Below, piece after piece: positions 1-11,460 of a stretch of DNA of 64,000 bases; the first letter of the stretch is position 1, and each line of letters opens with the position of its first letter. The position numbers were made by a program, and so were the translations under genes. A model generated the notes under the pieces. That model saw only the letters and a program-made list of their open reading frames with translations. It was not told the DNA's origin and made no database searches. Source of the DNA: Rutidosis leptorrhynchoides (taxonomy: Eukaryota; Streptophyta; Magnoliopsida; Asterales; Asteraceae); assembly GCF_046630445.1 (NCBI RefSeq), contig NC_092333.1, positions 7,723,501 through 7,787,500 on the forward strand. The letters are read 5' to 3'.

Positions 1-1135
1 GTTTTGATAACATAAGTCTTTGGGCAAAAATGTTCACGTGTGAAGCTGTTGCTAAAAAGTGAGGTACGAAGGATAAAGCGTGAGGATGAGAAGTTAATTG
101 CTTCTTGACTTTGCAGAATGCCACACAGGTTATGGCTAATATTAAAGTCAGAATACTAATGTTGTTAATATCGCTAGATGAGAATTTCCTTGGAATAGGT
201 CAGGACTTTGAGTTATGTAAGATAGAGCATCGCTCCGACAGGTGTGAAGAATAAGATCCCTGGGGTAACGCAGTAATTTTGAATGGTTTAAGTGTTTGTG
301 GATGCCCGAAGGCTCTGCATGATGTGGTAGTAAGTACCTTCATCACATACACACACATGAATCTCTTAGTTTCGACAGTTGTCTGTCTTCATGATGACTT
401 GGATACGAATAAGCAACGAAAAATTTTATATTGACAAGCAACGAAAATTTTATAGAATTCGTTTAAGGTGACGATGTAAGAAAAGGAATTAAGTTCTTAT
501 CAAACTAGGGTTATGTATAACACGTACCATTCAAGGTAAAATATCCTTTGAATAAAAGATTTGATTTGTAAAAGTGAAAGTAAAATTTCATATGTATTTG
601 TCAAAAAGAAGTAATTATTTACTTTATTTTATATAACGTATATGATTTCAAAAATTTGCACGAATGGCAAATAAAATAAATTTATTTTTATTAAGTTTTG
701 AGAGGATCGCACAGTAAAATAGTGTGAGTAAAATTTTGGCAAACAAAATTTTCATATTTCGGAGGTTACAAGTTGGAAAAAGATTGATGAGAATCGATTA
801 AAAGACTTTTGAATATCTCGGGTGATATTTGAGCAAAAATGTTACGAGGTAATGAAAACTGTTGAATTTAAATGTGGCTGATGACTATTAGTAGGGCATA
901 AGTCCTTCGACCAAAAATGCTTAAGTATAAAGTTGTTGCTTATAAGTGAGACACGAAAGGGAGAGTATGAGGATGGGGATTAACTACCCATTGATTTTGG
1001 AAATTCTGAACTGGTATGACTAATATCGAAGTATGAAGGGTGATGGTGTGATTATTATCGATTAAGATATCTCTCAGAATAAGTTAGGACTTAGAGTCGC
1101 GTAAGAATGAGTATCAAATAAGATTCTTGGGTATT
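1..1135. repeat. Diverged direct repeat, about 250 bp, offset about 885
   Basis: The stretch 1-255 and the stretch about 885-1135 share an order of similar phrases: CATAAGTC, (T/C)(A/T)AAAAATG, AAG(C/T)TGTTGCT, GTGAG, GTATGAGGATG or GTGAGGATGAG, TTAACT or TTAATTG, and GACTTAGAGT or GACTTTGAGT. The copies are strongly diverged. The sequence between them (430-780) is AT-rich with no recognised gene. It lies inside the decayed interior of element D. Confidence 0.5.
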
Positions 1136-1175
1136 ATAGAATTTGAATTGCCGAAGTGACGGGATACAATTTCCT

Positions 1176-1379
1176 TTATGTATCGTTGTCCATTGTATCA
1201 GTTTCTTTCATGGCTAGAAAGTGAGCAGATTTGGTGAGGCGATCAATGATAACCCCGATAGTGTCATAACTGCCGACTTTTTTTGGTAGCTTCGGGATGA
1301 AATCCATCGTCATCCCTTCCCATTTCCATTGTGGGATCTCGAATTGTTGAAGTAACCCAGATGGCTTTTGGCTCACCAT
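1176..1379 (-). pseudogene. Integrase fragment of element D
   Basis: A 67-codon open stretch begins with KPSGLLQQ, continues through [12 protein letters not shown] and [12 protein letters not shown], and ends with [17 protein letters not shown]. This matches the start of the integrase catalytic core in the complete copies at 23700-23900 and 60590-60760, including the first catalytic Asp of D,D(35)E in MDF. The zinc-binding HHCC domain and the remaining catalytic residues are absent, so it is inactive. Confidence 0.85.
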
Positions 1380-1380
1380 T

Positions 1381-1600
1381 CTCGCGAGGTATACGAAAAA
1401 TCTTCTTACTATACATAACTTTCGCTTTCATCCTTGAAAGCTAGTCCATTCCAACTATTTCATCAAAGCTTCCTAACTCGATGAGTATTAGGTTAACCCT
1501 AAAGTTCATTCCAACTTTTATATCAAACTTCCTGATTTGATGAGTATTAGGTTAATCTTAAAGTCCATTCCAACTAAACCTTATTATACTATCTCGAAAA
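1381..1600 (-). pseudogene. Protease/gag-pol linker remnant with a local tandem duplication
   Basis: The minus strand retains the block that in intact relatives reads [10 protein letters not shown] just after the aspartic protease. Here the phrase GTCCATTCCAACT or GTTCATTCCAACT (plus strand) occurs three times, about 60-70 bases apart (near 1443, 1505 and 1562), with GATGAGTATTAGGTTAA repeated between copies. The protein is broken, and part of the decay is this small tandem duplication. Confidence 0.6.
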
Positions 1601-2876
1601 ATTCTATCAACTTTCTCAAATAACATCTGCTTGTGCGTAGGTAACTAATCCTTTCCAACTACTACTATAAAACTTCCAAGTTTTATTGACATGAGGTCAT
1701 CTCCGAATGACCCACTTGTTAATTTTAAGGTACTACCTTAAATTACTCCTCTATCTCTGCCAGATTACCATTAGCTTGTCCTATAGAATACTTAACCCTC
1801 ATGGTTGTTAATGGCTTATTAGTCATAACACTAATGTTCTTAGATATAAGGTTTCTATCGCTCTAGTATTAAACATCTCTGAGACAATAAAACGTTGTGA
1901 CAAAATGTACCCTAACTAAAATCAGGATCCATGAGAGTCTCCATAGCTTGAGATAACGATTGCTCTATCGCAAGTAAGTCCAAAGTTTTCCCTATTTGAG
2001 AACTTTTCCTTAAGTGTCTAGGGTGTCTATATTCATAACAGATTATCGGGTTATCAATTTCGCAATCAAGGCCCTTCTTGTACAGTATCTAGGCTTAGTG
2101 GTTATTCTTACCTCTAACAGACCATAATGCGTACACTCGAGTGGTTCCTACCAAAATTTTCTTTGAATCACTTCATATTCCTTATTTAGTAACATTGGGA
2201 CTTCTGCATGATTTACTTCAATATAACCACGCTGGCCTGGTGTCATTACATTGTACTAAATCGTACGTTCATTCCAACATCGTTCCATATGGTCAATGTA
2301 ACGTGTTCACTTCAAGTTCTACTCAATTTCATCTAACAGTGCTTTATCTATGCTATCTCAAAACAAAATCTACATAATTAATCTCAAGGTTTCTTGGTGT
2401 GGGTGCGTAGGTTCCGTAGGTCATGCCTCAATGTCTAAATGTCCCGAAATTTCTTTAAAATGTCCGAGTTCAAGTAACGTCGTTAGGTTCCTTTCTAGAA
2501 ATTCAAGTTGGGTCTTGTGTTGAGTTGTCCGTGTAGCAAGTAGTAATATGATATGTCTTTAGGTGACTCCCAAGTCTTTGGGTATGGCTGAGCATCAGTG
2601 GAAGGCACTCTGACCTTGTGAAAGGAGATGTCCTCCCGACTTCTCCAATGCCTAAGAGTGTTAGGGACCTAAGTCCAGAAGTGTCATTAGATCGTCGAGT
2701 AGTGGTGGAGAATGGAAGAGATAAGTGACGGTCACGGAAGTGTACGGGATACGGGTCATCTTGCAGAAACTGAACATCCTTCGAATGTTCATACGTTGTA
2801 CGTGGCTAATTAGGGTGAGCTCGGGGTGCGTTTACTCCGACAAATCCTGGCATATCTCCTCCTCCGAGGATCAACT

Positions 2877-3074
2877 TTAGTGGGCGTATAATCCGAGGGG
2901 TACTCCTCCTAGATTGCGTGAAGTAATGCTTTGATCTCTGGAACGGTGGAACAGTAGTAACAGGTGGATTACAATACTAATCCTTAGGGTTAGGCGTGTG
3001 GGAAATGGGTCCAGAAGAACATCTGAACTAGGAAAGGTAAGTTTTTTCAAGTCGGTGCAGCGAATAGCAGGCAT
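2877..3074 (-). pseudogene. Remnant of the pre-gag ORF of element D with conserved splice-acceptor-like leader
   Basis: The minus strand around 3020-3050 reads a pyrimidine-rich run ending in GTTCAG directly followed by ATG, the same arrangement found before the intact pre-gag ORF of element A at 28318. The reading frame downstream is short and ends after a few dozen codons, so the ORF itself is lost. Plus-strand bases 3140-3360 upstream contain imperfect repeats of AGTAGCATGCAG. Confidence 0.45.
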
Positions 3075-3139
3075 GAAGCAAGCACGTAATCAGGCACTAC
3101 AGCAACCTAGCTCATTTATAGCAGTATATAGCATGGCAA

Positions 3140-3360
3140 AATTAACAGTACTAAACAGAAGTAACATGCAATCGAAAGCAGATAGTAGCATGCAGTAGCT
3201 AGAATAAGCAAAAGCATGCAGCGAGTTTACATAGCAGTAAAAGGAAACAGTAGCATACAGCAAGTTCATACGGTAGTAAAAGTAAGCAGTGGCATGCAGT
3301 AGTAGTAAGCAGTAACATGTAGTAATATAACACAGTAGCATGCAGCAGGTTCTGCAGAAA
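3140..3360. repeat. Degenerate AGTAGCATGCAG repeat in leader of element D
   Basis: AGTAGCATGCAG and close variants (GCAGTAACATG, AAAGCATGCAGC, AGTGGCATGCAG) recur at roughly 20-50 base intervals. A shorter version sits at the equivalent place in element A (28400-28545), so the repeat belongs to the untranslated leader between primer binding site and ORF1 and has expanded in D. Confidence 0.55.
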
Positions 3361-3455
3361 CAAGTAAACTAGCAAGTTGTAGATTAGTCCTATTAGTGAA
3401 TCCTACTCGGGTCGGTCCTAGACTCACTAATGCAACCTAATTCCCTATAACAAAC

Positions 3456-3467
3456 GCTCTGATACCA
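3456..3467 (-). promoter_or_regulatory. Primer binding site of element D (initiator tRNA-Met)
   Basis: On the minus strand, two bases after the LTR end, the sequence is TGGTATCAGAGC. This is complementary to the 3' end of plant initiator tRNA-Met and is the usual primer site of Tekay-type elements. Confidence 0.85.
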
Positions 3468-3469
3468 AA

Positions 3470-4788
3470 TGTGATGCCCCGTACAAAACCATCGTGTACG
3501 ATTCGTCAACAACAGGATCTTTACACGGTTAAATACTAGATGCTGTTTGAAAACCAGTTTGCATTCATAAAAAGATAACGTTTTACAAAAGATAGCGTGC
3601 ATCCTATGAATAGGAGCATAAACATAATTATTTGACCCTAAGGTCATTACAAAGCCATTGTTTGAAATTAACATAAACTACGAATGCAACAGAAAAGTTC
3701 CATGAATGAGACATCTCTAGTAATGCAGGGGATAACTAATACAGCAGGTCCGTAACAGCAAGTCTATACACCGAGACTAGAACAGCAAGGCTAACAGTGG
3801 AAGCAACAACGTATAAACACCTGAGAAATACATGCTTAAAAAGTCAACACGAATGTTGGTGAGCTATAGTTTAAGTTGTAATAGTAACGTAAGGTAGGCC
3901 ACGAGATTTCAGTGTTACAAAACAGTATGAAAAGTATATGTATAACCGTGGGCACCCGGTAACTAGACTTAACATTTATAACCCCATGAAAGTACACTTG
4001 GCGAGTGCGTATGTTCACGAAGTATTAAACACCCGTTAAATTCTAGCGCGACTAGCCCGAGTGGGGATGTCAAACCCTATGGATCCATATCTAAGATTCG
4101 CGTTCACCGGTTCAAAGACCAATGACTAAACGTTACCGTGCTAAGGGGAATGTTTATGCCGTTGTATAACCCACACACATATAAAGTTTAAGTACTCGTG
4201 TCTAGTATGTAAAACGTAAAAAGCGCATGTATTCTCAGTCCCAAAATAGTTAAAGTAAAAAGGGATGCTATAACTCACAGTGATAAAAGCGGTAAAGTCG
4301 GTAATGAAAGTACGCAAGTAGTAAGTCGGTCCGAAAGGTCGTCAACCTAAATCAAAGGTTATTAGGTCAGTAGGTTGTCTTTATAAATTCTAATAGTGCA
4401 TAAAATAAGTTTAAGTGTCATCATCATCATCATTCATCATCATAAAAGCTAAGTAAGTTCGACGAGAATAGAGATCGAAACAATAGGCTGAATTCGGTCA
4501 GCCGCTACGACCTCTACGTAAATCGAAAAGACGCATAGTCAGTGGCTATGGCTCCGTATATGAGTCTCCTAACAGCTGACCAGTTTTCAGAACCTAACTC
4601 ATCTTCGTTTGACCGTGGCGACGGTTTAAGTGCGAGTAGGTCAGAAATTTCAGCACAACGTTAATAGGGTGTAGTGACTCTCGGAGGGCCATAAATCCTA
4701 AACCGTAACTCGGATTAAAATGAGGCCTAAATGGAAAATCATCTACTCGAACCGAAATAACTGAAACTCAACTTTCCAGTAGCCCAGG
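3470..4788 (-). mobile_element. 5' LTR of element D, first piece
   Basis: On the plus strand this begins TGTGATGCCCCGTACAAAAC, the same terminus as the LTRs of element A at 19672 and 28656, and it stays alignable with them until 4788. There element C interrupts it, flanked by the target duplication CCAGG. It resumes at 17346. The conserved motif near the inferred core promoter is at 4216-4245 and the leader hairpin at 3845-3858. Confidence 0.85.
4784..4788. repeat. Target site duplication CCAGG (left) of element C
   Basis: CCAGG occurs immediately before the LTR start at 4789 and again at 17341-17345 immediately after the LTR end at 17340. This proves one clean insertion of element C into the LTR of element D. 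Confidence 0.92.
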
Positions 4789-6132
4789 TGTGATGACCCG
4801 GAAATTTCCGATCAAATTTAAACTTTAATCTTTATATTATTCCGACAAGATAAGCAAAGTCTGTTAAACCGAGTCTTCAAATTTTTGAACTGTTTACATG
4901 AATTCATCTAACCTTTGTCCATTCCCGACGATTCACGAACAATTGTTGTAAATAAATATATATATAATTAATAAATACTAAAGATTCAAAATATTATATC
5001 AACAAATATGATATAATCAATAAATTGTAATATATTAAAATATAATTACAAGTTTGAATATAACTGTTATATTAATATTTTATCATTACTTTCATTATTA
5101 ATTTTAATTTTAATATTAATATTAATATTGTATTATTACTATTATTATGAAATTTAATATCGTATAAGATGTTATATTATTATTGCTAATATTATATTCA
5201 GTATCATTAATAATATTATTTTTATCATTTTTATTATTATTATCATTATTAATTATTATTAAACTTATTAAGATCATTATTATTGTTATTATTATAGTTA
5301 TTAGAAAATAATATTATTTATTATATTTATCATTAATAATATCATTAAAATCATTTTTTTTAATATTATTTGATAATATTAATATTATTATTAATTCTAG
5401 TATTAACATTATTAAAATTTTAATTAATTATAATTATTAAATATTAATTATATGAGATCTGGTGTACGATTACAGAATCCATATTGTTAGACATCTCAAT
5501 CACAAAAGAATTTCGATGGCTATACTGTGCTTAATTGATATGTAATTGAACTACTATATTTGTTGTATTACCTTTTTCAGTGAGTGTAACTATCAATTCT
5601 ATTCTTTCACTTAAAGTTAAAAAGATCATACTATTATTATTATTCATTTCTGGATCTTTGTTTTCTTTCATTCCACTAATCAATTAACAATGAATATATC
5701 TACATAATTAACACATATGCATGGACATACATATCACACTCATAGTGCGAGACTTTTGCAACAAAACAAAAAAACATCCACATCCACTAATTGTTTCTAT
5801 CTCTCTCCCTCACTCTTTGTGAAACCCATCTATCTTTTCTTCTCCTTGCTTCTTTCTTGTCGAACATACTCCTCACCGGCCACCTATGATCACGACTTAA
5901 GCAACCACCTTAACACCATCAAGTCACCGGGAACTGCTGTAGCTTTACGTTCATGTTTCTGTTCCACAGCCACGACCACAACCACCATTCTCATGATTTA
6001 TGTGTCGAGAATCTGCAGCTACTATACTTCTGTTTCCGAAGATAATTCACACCACGGTCACTATTTAAACATCATCGCAGCTTCATCATCCTTAACTCCA
6101 TGTCCACTCTCTCTACTCTCTCTACTCTCTCT

Positions 6133-6134
<2 letters not shown>

Positions 6135-6192
<58 letters not shown>
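6135..6192. repeat. AT microsatellite in 5' LTR of element C
   Basis: A long TA/AT dinucleotide run follows a CTCT-rich stretch and is followed by a T run. The matching run in the 3' LTR is at 14449-14501 and differs in length. Confidence 0.95.
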
Positions 6193-6200
<8 letters not shown>

Positions 6201-7200
6201 TGTGAACACCCATGAACTTCAAAAAGAACGACTGCAACCCACATTTTTCTTTCGAATTCTATTAAGAATTAAGAATGAGAAGAAGTCGAGACAATAAATG
6301 TTACATATATTAGTTTTCTGTTTCCTTTTTGCTCAAACCCCACCTCCATCGAAAGATCCACTTGCAATTGACATAATGTCGATTGGTATCATATAACACC
6401 ACTAGCCTTATTTAAGAAAAAAGGTATTCTATTAAACAAAATCATGGACCACATATTCAAATCCTTTTCTTGACCGAATGATTGATACTTTCTTGAACTG
6501 CTAGTTGTTTTTTCTATACCTACATCGCCACTCCTGTTGTTACTACTGCTACTTTCTGTTTTGACTCGAAGAACACACAAAACAACCACCAAACCCGTTT
6601 GATTTATCTCTCTTCCTGCCTGCTCGAAATTATTATTAATATATTGGTGTTTGGAATAGACTGCTAGTCGACAATATCAAAACCTTTATGTTTTCATTTT
6701 CCAATCTATCGAACACCACCTGATATCCTCACCCACTTGCACTTTTACTCCTTTCTGTTTAAAAAGCAATAACAATCAAACCACACTCTCTTTATATACA
6801 CGGGAACATATACATACACTTGATAACCGAGTTAATCACAACCAAAATTCACCACAACAATCCACCACCTCAAACGTGAACCATCTCAAACAATGTTTTG
6901 TCTCTCGGCTATTTAAACTACAAATTGGTAAGTAATGATATTACATCTTGAAAGAGATTACCATTTATAATATATTATTTCTTCCCTTTTTCCTTGCCGA
7001 AAGTATTCAACCAACCTCCCACTTATTGATTAAAATAAAGTGTAATACAAAAAGGGGCACTTGTTTTATCTTCTTGTGAGAAACGAATGGGGACAAGATG
7101 GGTATCCAATACCCATGTGTGAATCCAGTTCATCATATTTAAAATAATAAGAAATCGAATTCAATTTACTGCCATAGTTATCGTGTTATCTTGCAAACCA

Positions 7201-7296
7201 TGGGCCGTAATTCCATTTTTCTTTTGGGCCGAGATGATAAATGTATCTTAGTTGGGCCAGAAATCAAGTTGTTGGACTGATAATTTCTGTTGGGCC
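7201..7296. promoter_or_regulatory. Cluster of four TGGGCC (site II-type) motifs
   Basis: TGGGCC occurs at 7201, 7225, 7253 and 7291. In plant promoters TGGGCC/T site II elements are bound by TCP factors and drive expression in dividing cells. Four copies in under 100 bases, upstream of the inferred core promoter, suggest a U3 enhancer. The 3' LTR has the same cluster with one copy mutated (TGGGCT). Confidence 0.45.
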
Positions 7297-7371
7297 AAGT
7301 GATTATGTTTTACGGGATTCAAAAAGAAAATACAAGTTAAATAAATTTAAGGCATGGTTTAAATCAGAAAT

Positions 7372-7445
7372 GTAGGCGACAGCATAGTGGTTAGGCGTGT
7401 GTGGTTGGCTAGAGGTCATGAGTTCGAATCCTGACGGGTGCATTC
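7372..7445 (+). other. tRNA-derived SINE-like segment with pol III A and B boxes, in 5' LTR of C
   Basis: The segment contains AGCATAGTGGTTAGGCG, resembling a tRNA A box, and about 30 bases later GAGTTCGAATCCT, a near-perfect B box. Spacing and order match a tRNA or a tRNA-derived SINE head. It is followed by a short unrelated body and an ATT-repeat tail (7475-7505). It is not a normal tRNA gene because there is no paired acceptor stem. An identical copy lies in the other LTR. Confidence 0.55.
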
Positions 7446-8249
7446 TTTTTGTTGAGCTTCCCTTCAAAGGTTGTAAATTATTTATTATTATTATTATTAT
7501 TATTACTTTATTAATGTTGTTAATATTAATTATGGTTATTATTAGTGTTCTTCATATGATAAGTATTATTATTATTAACATTATTATTATGAATGTTATT
7601 ATTACTAGTATTAGTATTTTTAAGTATTATAGATAATATGGTTTTAATGGAAAATAAGTATATAACTTGTAATATATGAATATTAGAAATAAATACAATA
7701 TATATTGATTATAATCTTCTATATATATACATATAAGCATATATTTTTAATTGACATATTAACAAGTTTATAAATAATTACTAACAATATAATATATTAC
7801 GTTTTCATATAACTATATATATTGTATTTACTTAAAATATTAACATATTAAAAACTTTTAGTATTTAAACATATTAATATAAATTATGTATTAAAAATAT
7901 TTTAACAGGTACTTACTACATTTATATTAGTTCAAATATGAATATTAGTTATTAAAATTATTAACGTAATGATATAATAAATATTATATAATCAAAACTT
8001 TTAATATGTAAATACTACGATATTATTATATAAATATATAAATTATTACTATAACATTTACTAGTATATCACTAGTAATATATAAATCTGCTCAGTTACG
8101 ATTATGTGTATTAATAAATATTCAAATAATATAGGTTCGTGAATCCGAGGCCAAACCTGCATTGTTCAATATAGTCATATGTATTTTTACTACAAAATAC
8201 ATTAGGTGAGTTTCATTAATCCCTTTTAAATGCTTTTGCAATATATATT

Positions 8250-8282
8250 TTGGGACTGAGAATACATGCGCTTTTATAAATG
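8250..8282 (+). promoter_or_regulatory. Conserved core-promoter-like motif in 5' LTR of C
   Basis: GGGACTGAGAATACATGCG is followed directly by a TTTTATAAAT TATA-like sequence. The same phrase, with changes, occurs in the LTRs of A, B, D and F at the equivalent place upstream of the leader hairpin. It is therefore a candidate core promoter; transcription would start about 30 bases further on. Confidence 0.45.
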
Positions 8283-8675
8283 TTTTATGAAATAGACACA
8301 AGTAATCGAAATTACATTATATGGTTGAATGATCGAAGACGAATATGCCCCTTTTTGCTTGGTAACCTAAGAATTAGTAAACCGATCTACTAATTGACGC
8401 GAATCCTAAAGATAGATCTATCGGGCCCAACAAGCCCCATCCAAAGTACCGGATGCTTTAGTACTTCGAAATTTATATCATGTCCGAAGGAGGATCCCGG
8501 AATGATGGGGATATTCTTATATGCATATTGTGAATGTCGGTTACCAGGTGTTCAATCCATATGAATGATATTTTTGTCTCTATGCATGGGAAGTATGTTT
8601 ATGAGAAATGGAAATATGAAATCTTGTAGTCTATTAAAATTATGAAATGATTATTTATGTTAGACTAATGAACTT

Positions 8676-8720
8676 ACCAACCTTTTGGTTACCACTTTAA
8701 AGCATGTTTATTCTCAGGTA
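8676..8720 (+). promoter_or_regulatory. Conserved leader hairpin and CTCAG|GT module, element C
   Basis: ACCAACCTTTTGGTTACC can fold as AACC/GGTT with a TTTT loop; the other LTR copy has the longer CAACC/GGTTG stem. About 20 bases downstream is TTATTCTCAGGTACG, which fits a 5' splice donor, then CTTCCGCTG. The module recurs in elements A, B, D and F. Confidence 0.5.
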
Positions 8721-9041
8721 CGAAAGAAATCTTCCGCTGTGCATTAACTCATATTAGAGACATTACTTGGAGTCATTCATGGCATATTTCAAAAGAAGTT
8801 GCATTCAAGTCGTTGAGTTCATCAATATTATTATTAAGTCAATTATAGTTGGATATATTATGAAATGGTATGCCTGCTGTCAATTTTCGATGTAATGAAA
8901 GTTTGTCTTTTCAAAAACGAATGCAATGTTTGTAAAATGTATCATATAGGGGTCAAGTACCTCGCGATGTAATCAACTGTTGTGAATCGTTTAAAATCGA
9001 TATGGACTTCGTCCGGATGGATTAGGACGGGTCATCACAGT

Positions 9042-9053
9042 TGGTATCAGAGC
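9042..9053 (+). promoter_or_regulatory. Primer binding site of element C
   Basis: TGGTATCAGAGC lies two bases after the 5' LTR end, complementary to the 3' end of initiator tRNA-Met. Confidence 0.9.
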
Positions 9054-9473
9054 AGAGGTCTTAGCGAACCAGGTCTGCATTAGTGTGTCTAACTGATAAG
9101 TCGTTAGGAGGCATTAGTGAGTCTGGACTTCGACCGTGTCTGCATGTCATAAGTTTTGCTTATCATTTCTAGTCGGAAATCATTTGCTTATCCTCCTTAG
9201 TAAATTATCTGCTCATTATTTTTAGTCTAGACACATCTTATTGCATTGACTGCATGAAAAGTGTATAGACAAAATTCATATCTTAGCGTATCTGCTAATT
9301 CATATCTTAGCGTATCTGTTATTGTTATTTTTGCCTGACAGCTTCCGTAGATTCCTCCGTAACTTATGAGATTTTAGTATTACATATGTATATGTAAATT
9401 ATGTATTGCAGGATACTAATATACATCTTATAATCTATTTCTTATCAAAAATCCTTCATCTGATCGTACGAGA

Positions 9474-9996
9474 TGAATCCCTCAACCAATTCGAATTCCT
9501 TGGATTCCGACAACTATTCCGATAAGGAGTTTCAACTAAGCTCCGAAAGCAGAGTCACCAGAATGAATCTACCAATTCATTTGATGGGTTCGTAGTCTAC
9601 TTAATCATTGAAAACAAGAAGAAGGTGATCCTTTCCGTTAACCAAATTCACCTCTTGGCGAAGAACCTGAAACACTTACCGGCGAACCTATTCGAAACAA
9701 CATTTTCAGCCTCATTTCCAGAGTATCTCGAAACGATTATATTCTATCCACAATTCTAAACCTTATTCATCCACTCGTTCTGACCGACAATCATCCCGGA
9801 ACCATAGAAGAAGTCAACGAGCTTCACGCTTGAGTAATCAATTTAAAAAAAAAATATGGTGCAAAATGTACCAGCTTCAGCAACATTACCGACATCAACA
9901 GTATCACCAACAACAACATCCGCATCCCTAGTCTCAATTTCACAATCTGTTCCACGAATATCAACATCATACGCACCATAGATACCATGGAGTACC
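9474..9996 (+). pseudogene. Broken pre-gag ORF of element C
   Basis: Starting at ATG 9474, the reading MNPSTNSNSLDSDNYSD matches the start of the intact ORF at 19072-19620 in element E, but a TAG stop arrives within about 40 codons. Later blocks (from GGTGATCCTTTCC through CCTTATTCATCC to GAAGAAGTCAACGAGCTT) still match E in order. The ORF is thus a decayed copy of the same coiled-coil protein. Confidence 0.7.
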
Positions 9997-10235
9997 AACA
10001 GCAATTAACAATGAAGTATTGAACCATAACTTCATTAATATTCTGCGAAGAATATGTGGATCCTAATAGTTTTAGAGATTACTTATTCTAGCTCAAACCG
10101 AAAATCAAATGAGTCTAATATTATATTGACTCGTTAAATCCATAATTACATCTGAAGAAAATGTATATGTATATATATATTTTTATAAAGATTGTGATTA
10201 AAAATTCTTTCATACAAACTGTTAATGATGAAAAT

Positions 10236-10260
10236 ATTTAACGGGTAGGTAATACCCGAG
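10236..10260 (+). promoter_or_regulatory. Internal polypurine-tract-like hairpin, element C
   Basis: TTTAACGGGTAGGTAATACCCG repeats the 3' polypurine tract of this element (AACGGGTAGGTA at 13071-13082) and adds a TACCCG arm, so that CGGGTA and TACCCG can pair. Element F has the same internal duplicate at 57016-57036. Confidence 0.5.
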
Positions 10261-11460
10261 GAATATTTAAGATTTCACATTAATAAATTATAGTGTACAT
10301 TCTTCAAATCTGATTCAACAGTCATTTCCTATCCTACTTACATTCACAGATATATGAATCCGTTCACCACAGAATAACCATTTCCATTCAAATTTCATAT
10401 TTGGATTTTAACCTATCAGAATCCAACAAGTGGCATAATGAAGAAAACATTTGACGGAATAAAATTTGTTAGAAACAAACAAATTAACTATGAGAAATTT
10501 TGTTAAGAATCCACGCTAACAAAAATCTTAGCTAACTGTTCCTAGCTAACTGTGGACTAATCAACTGAGGACTACCAACAGTGGACAATTAAAATGAATT
10601 AAAATATTGATTATAACATATGAAACTGAACAATTCTTCAAGTTTGCCACTTGATTTCATCTTAAACCCCATTTGTATCTTGACGATTACAATCTGCGTT
10701 CCAACCTTTCATGATTCTTGATAACACCTCAATCGATAGGATGAATCAACCGCACTCTATCTACAGAAGGAAAGATTTATGCATATAGTTATGCACCTGA
10801 GAAACTCTCGGCAACTGAGTAAAAGTTTAACACGTAGTCGCGTTAGATCCTTTGGCATTTATTAGTAAAAATAATTTTGCGATTCCTTTTTAAAGTAGCC
10901 AATTTTGTCACAGCTCCAGCAAGTCAACTTCGACTTTTCATTCGAAGTAGCCTTACTATAATCCTGATATATATACGATTACCCTTTTGATACCAGAGAA
11001 TTCTTTTATATTCCACCATATTACCAGCAAACGTACCAGCAACCTCGTTGATTCTTGGCTTAGATCTCTCTGACAAATCATTATATTCATTCATTGAAGC
11101 TCTATCATATACTCATCCGCATCTTGTAACGAGAACTGCCATACCAATTACCGGGAATCAGTAAGCAGTACTTTGAAAACTCACATCATATCTACATCAA
11201 CTGTTATATGTATGACATTTATCTCTTAGAATTATGATCTCTCATTCTGAAATTCTGAAAAGCACTCAGTCACAAATCAATACTATGAATGTTGAAAAAG
11301 TTGAATGAAGCAGCAAAAACCATAGATAACCGTAAACGACCTTAATCATCAAAAGTTTGATGATAAAGAATAGTATGTTGGAAAAGCTCAGAAAAATTGG
11401 AACTGAAAAACGGATTGAGCTAACCACGAAGGAGACCAAGGACAAATACAAGGACCAAAC

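Larger units (their letters stand above)
1..3469 (-). mobile_element. Element D interior: decayed Ty3/gypsy (Tekay-like) internal region
   Basis: This is the internal part of a minus-strand LTR retrotransposon whose 5' LTR starts at 3470 and whose 3' LTR lies beyond the left edge. A primer binding site abuts the LTR at 3456-3467. Reading leftward there is a remnant of the pre-gag ORF near 2877-3074, a protease remnant near 1440-1580 and an integrase fragment at 1176-1379. The region is only about 3.5 kb, against 5.9 kb in related element A, and all frames are broken, so gag and most of pol were deleted or scrambled. Bases 1-1150 and 1900-2870 show no recognisable protein. Confidence 0.75.
4789..9039 (+). 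mobile_element. 5' LTR of element C
   Basis: The LTR runs from TGTGATGACCC to GGGTCATCACA. In order it contains an extremely AT-rich block of ATT-type runs (4950-5450), a pyrimidine-rich stretch and AT microsatellite (about 6100-6195), four TGGGCC motifs (7201-7296), a tRNA-derived SINE-like segment (7372-7445), a second AT-rich block (7470-8110), a conserved TATA-associated motif (8250-8282) and the conserved leader hairpin and donor-like site (about 8676-8720). No protein gene is evident. Confidence 0.9.

Noticed and set aside
6100..6297. Open frames of alternating Tyr-Ile at the AT microsatellites (also near 14412-14600 and 51559-51811).
   Set aside because: They are translations of an AT dinucleotide run with no homology; a repeat artefact.
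7372..7445. A functional tRNA gene.
   Set aside because: B box is good but no acceptor stem pairing or anticodon loop can be drawn; SINE-like is a better call.
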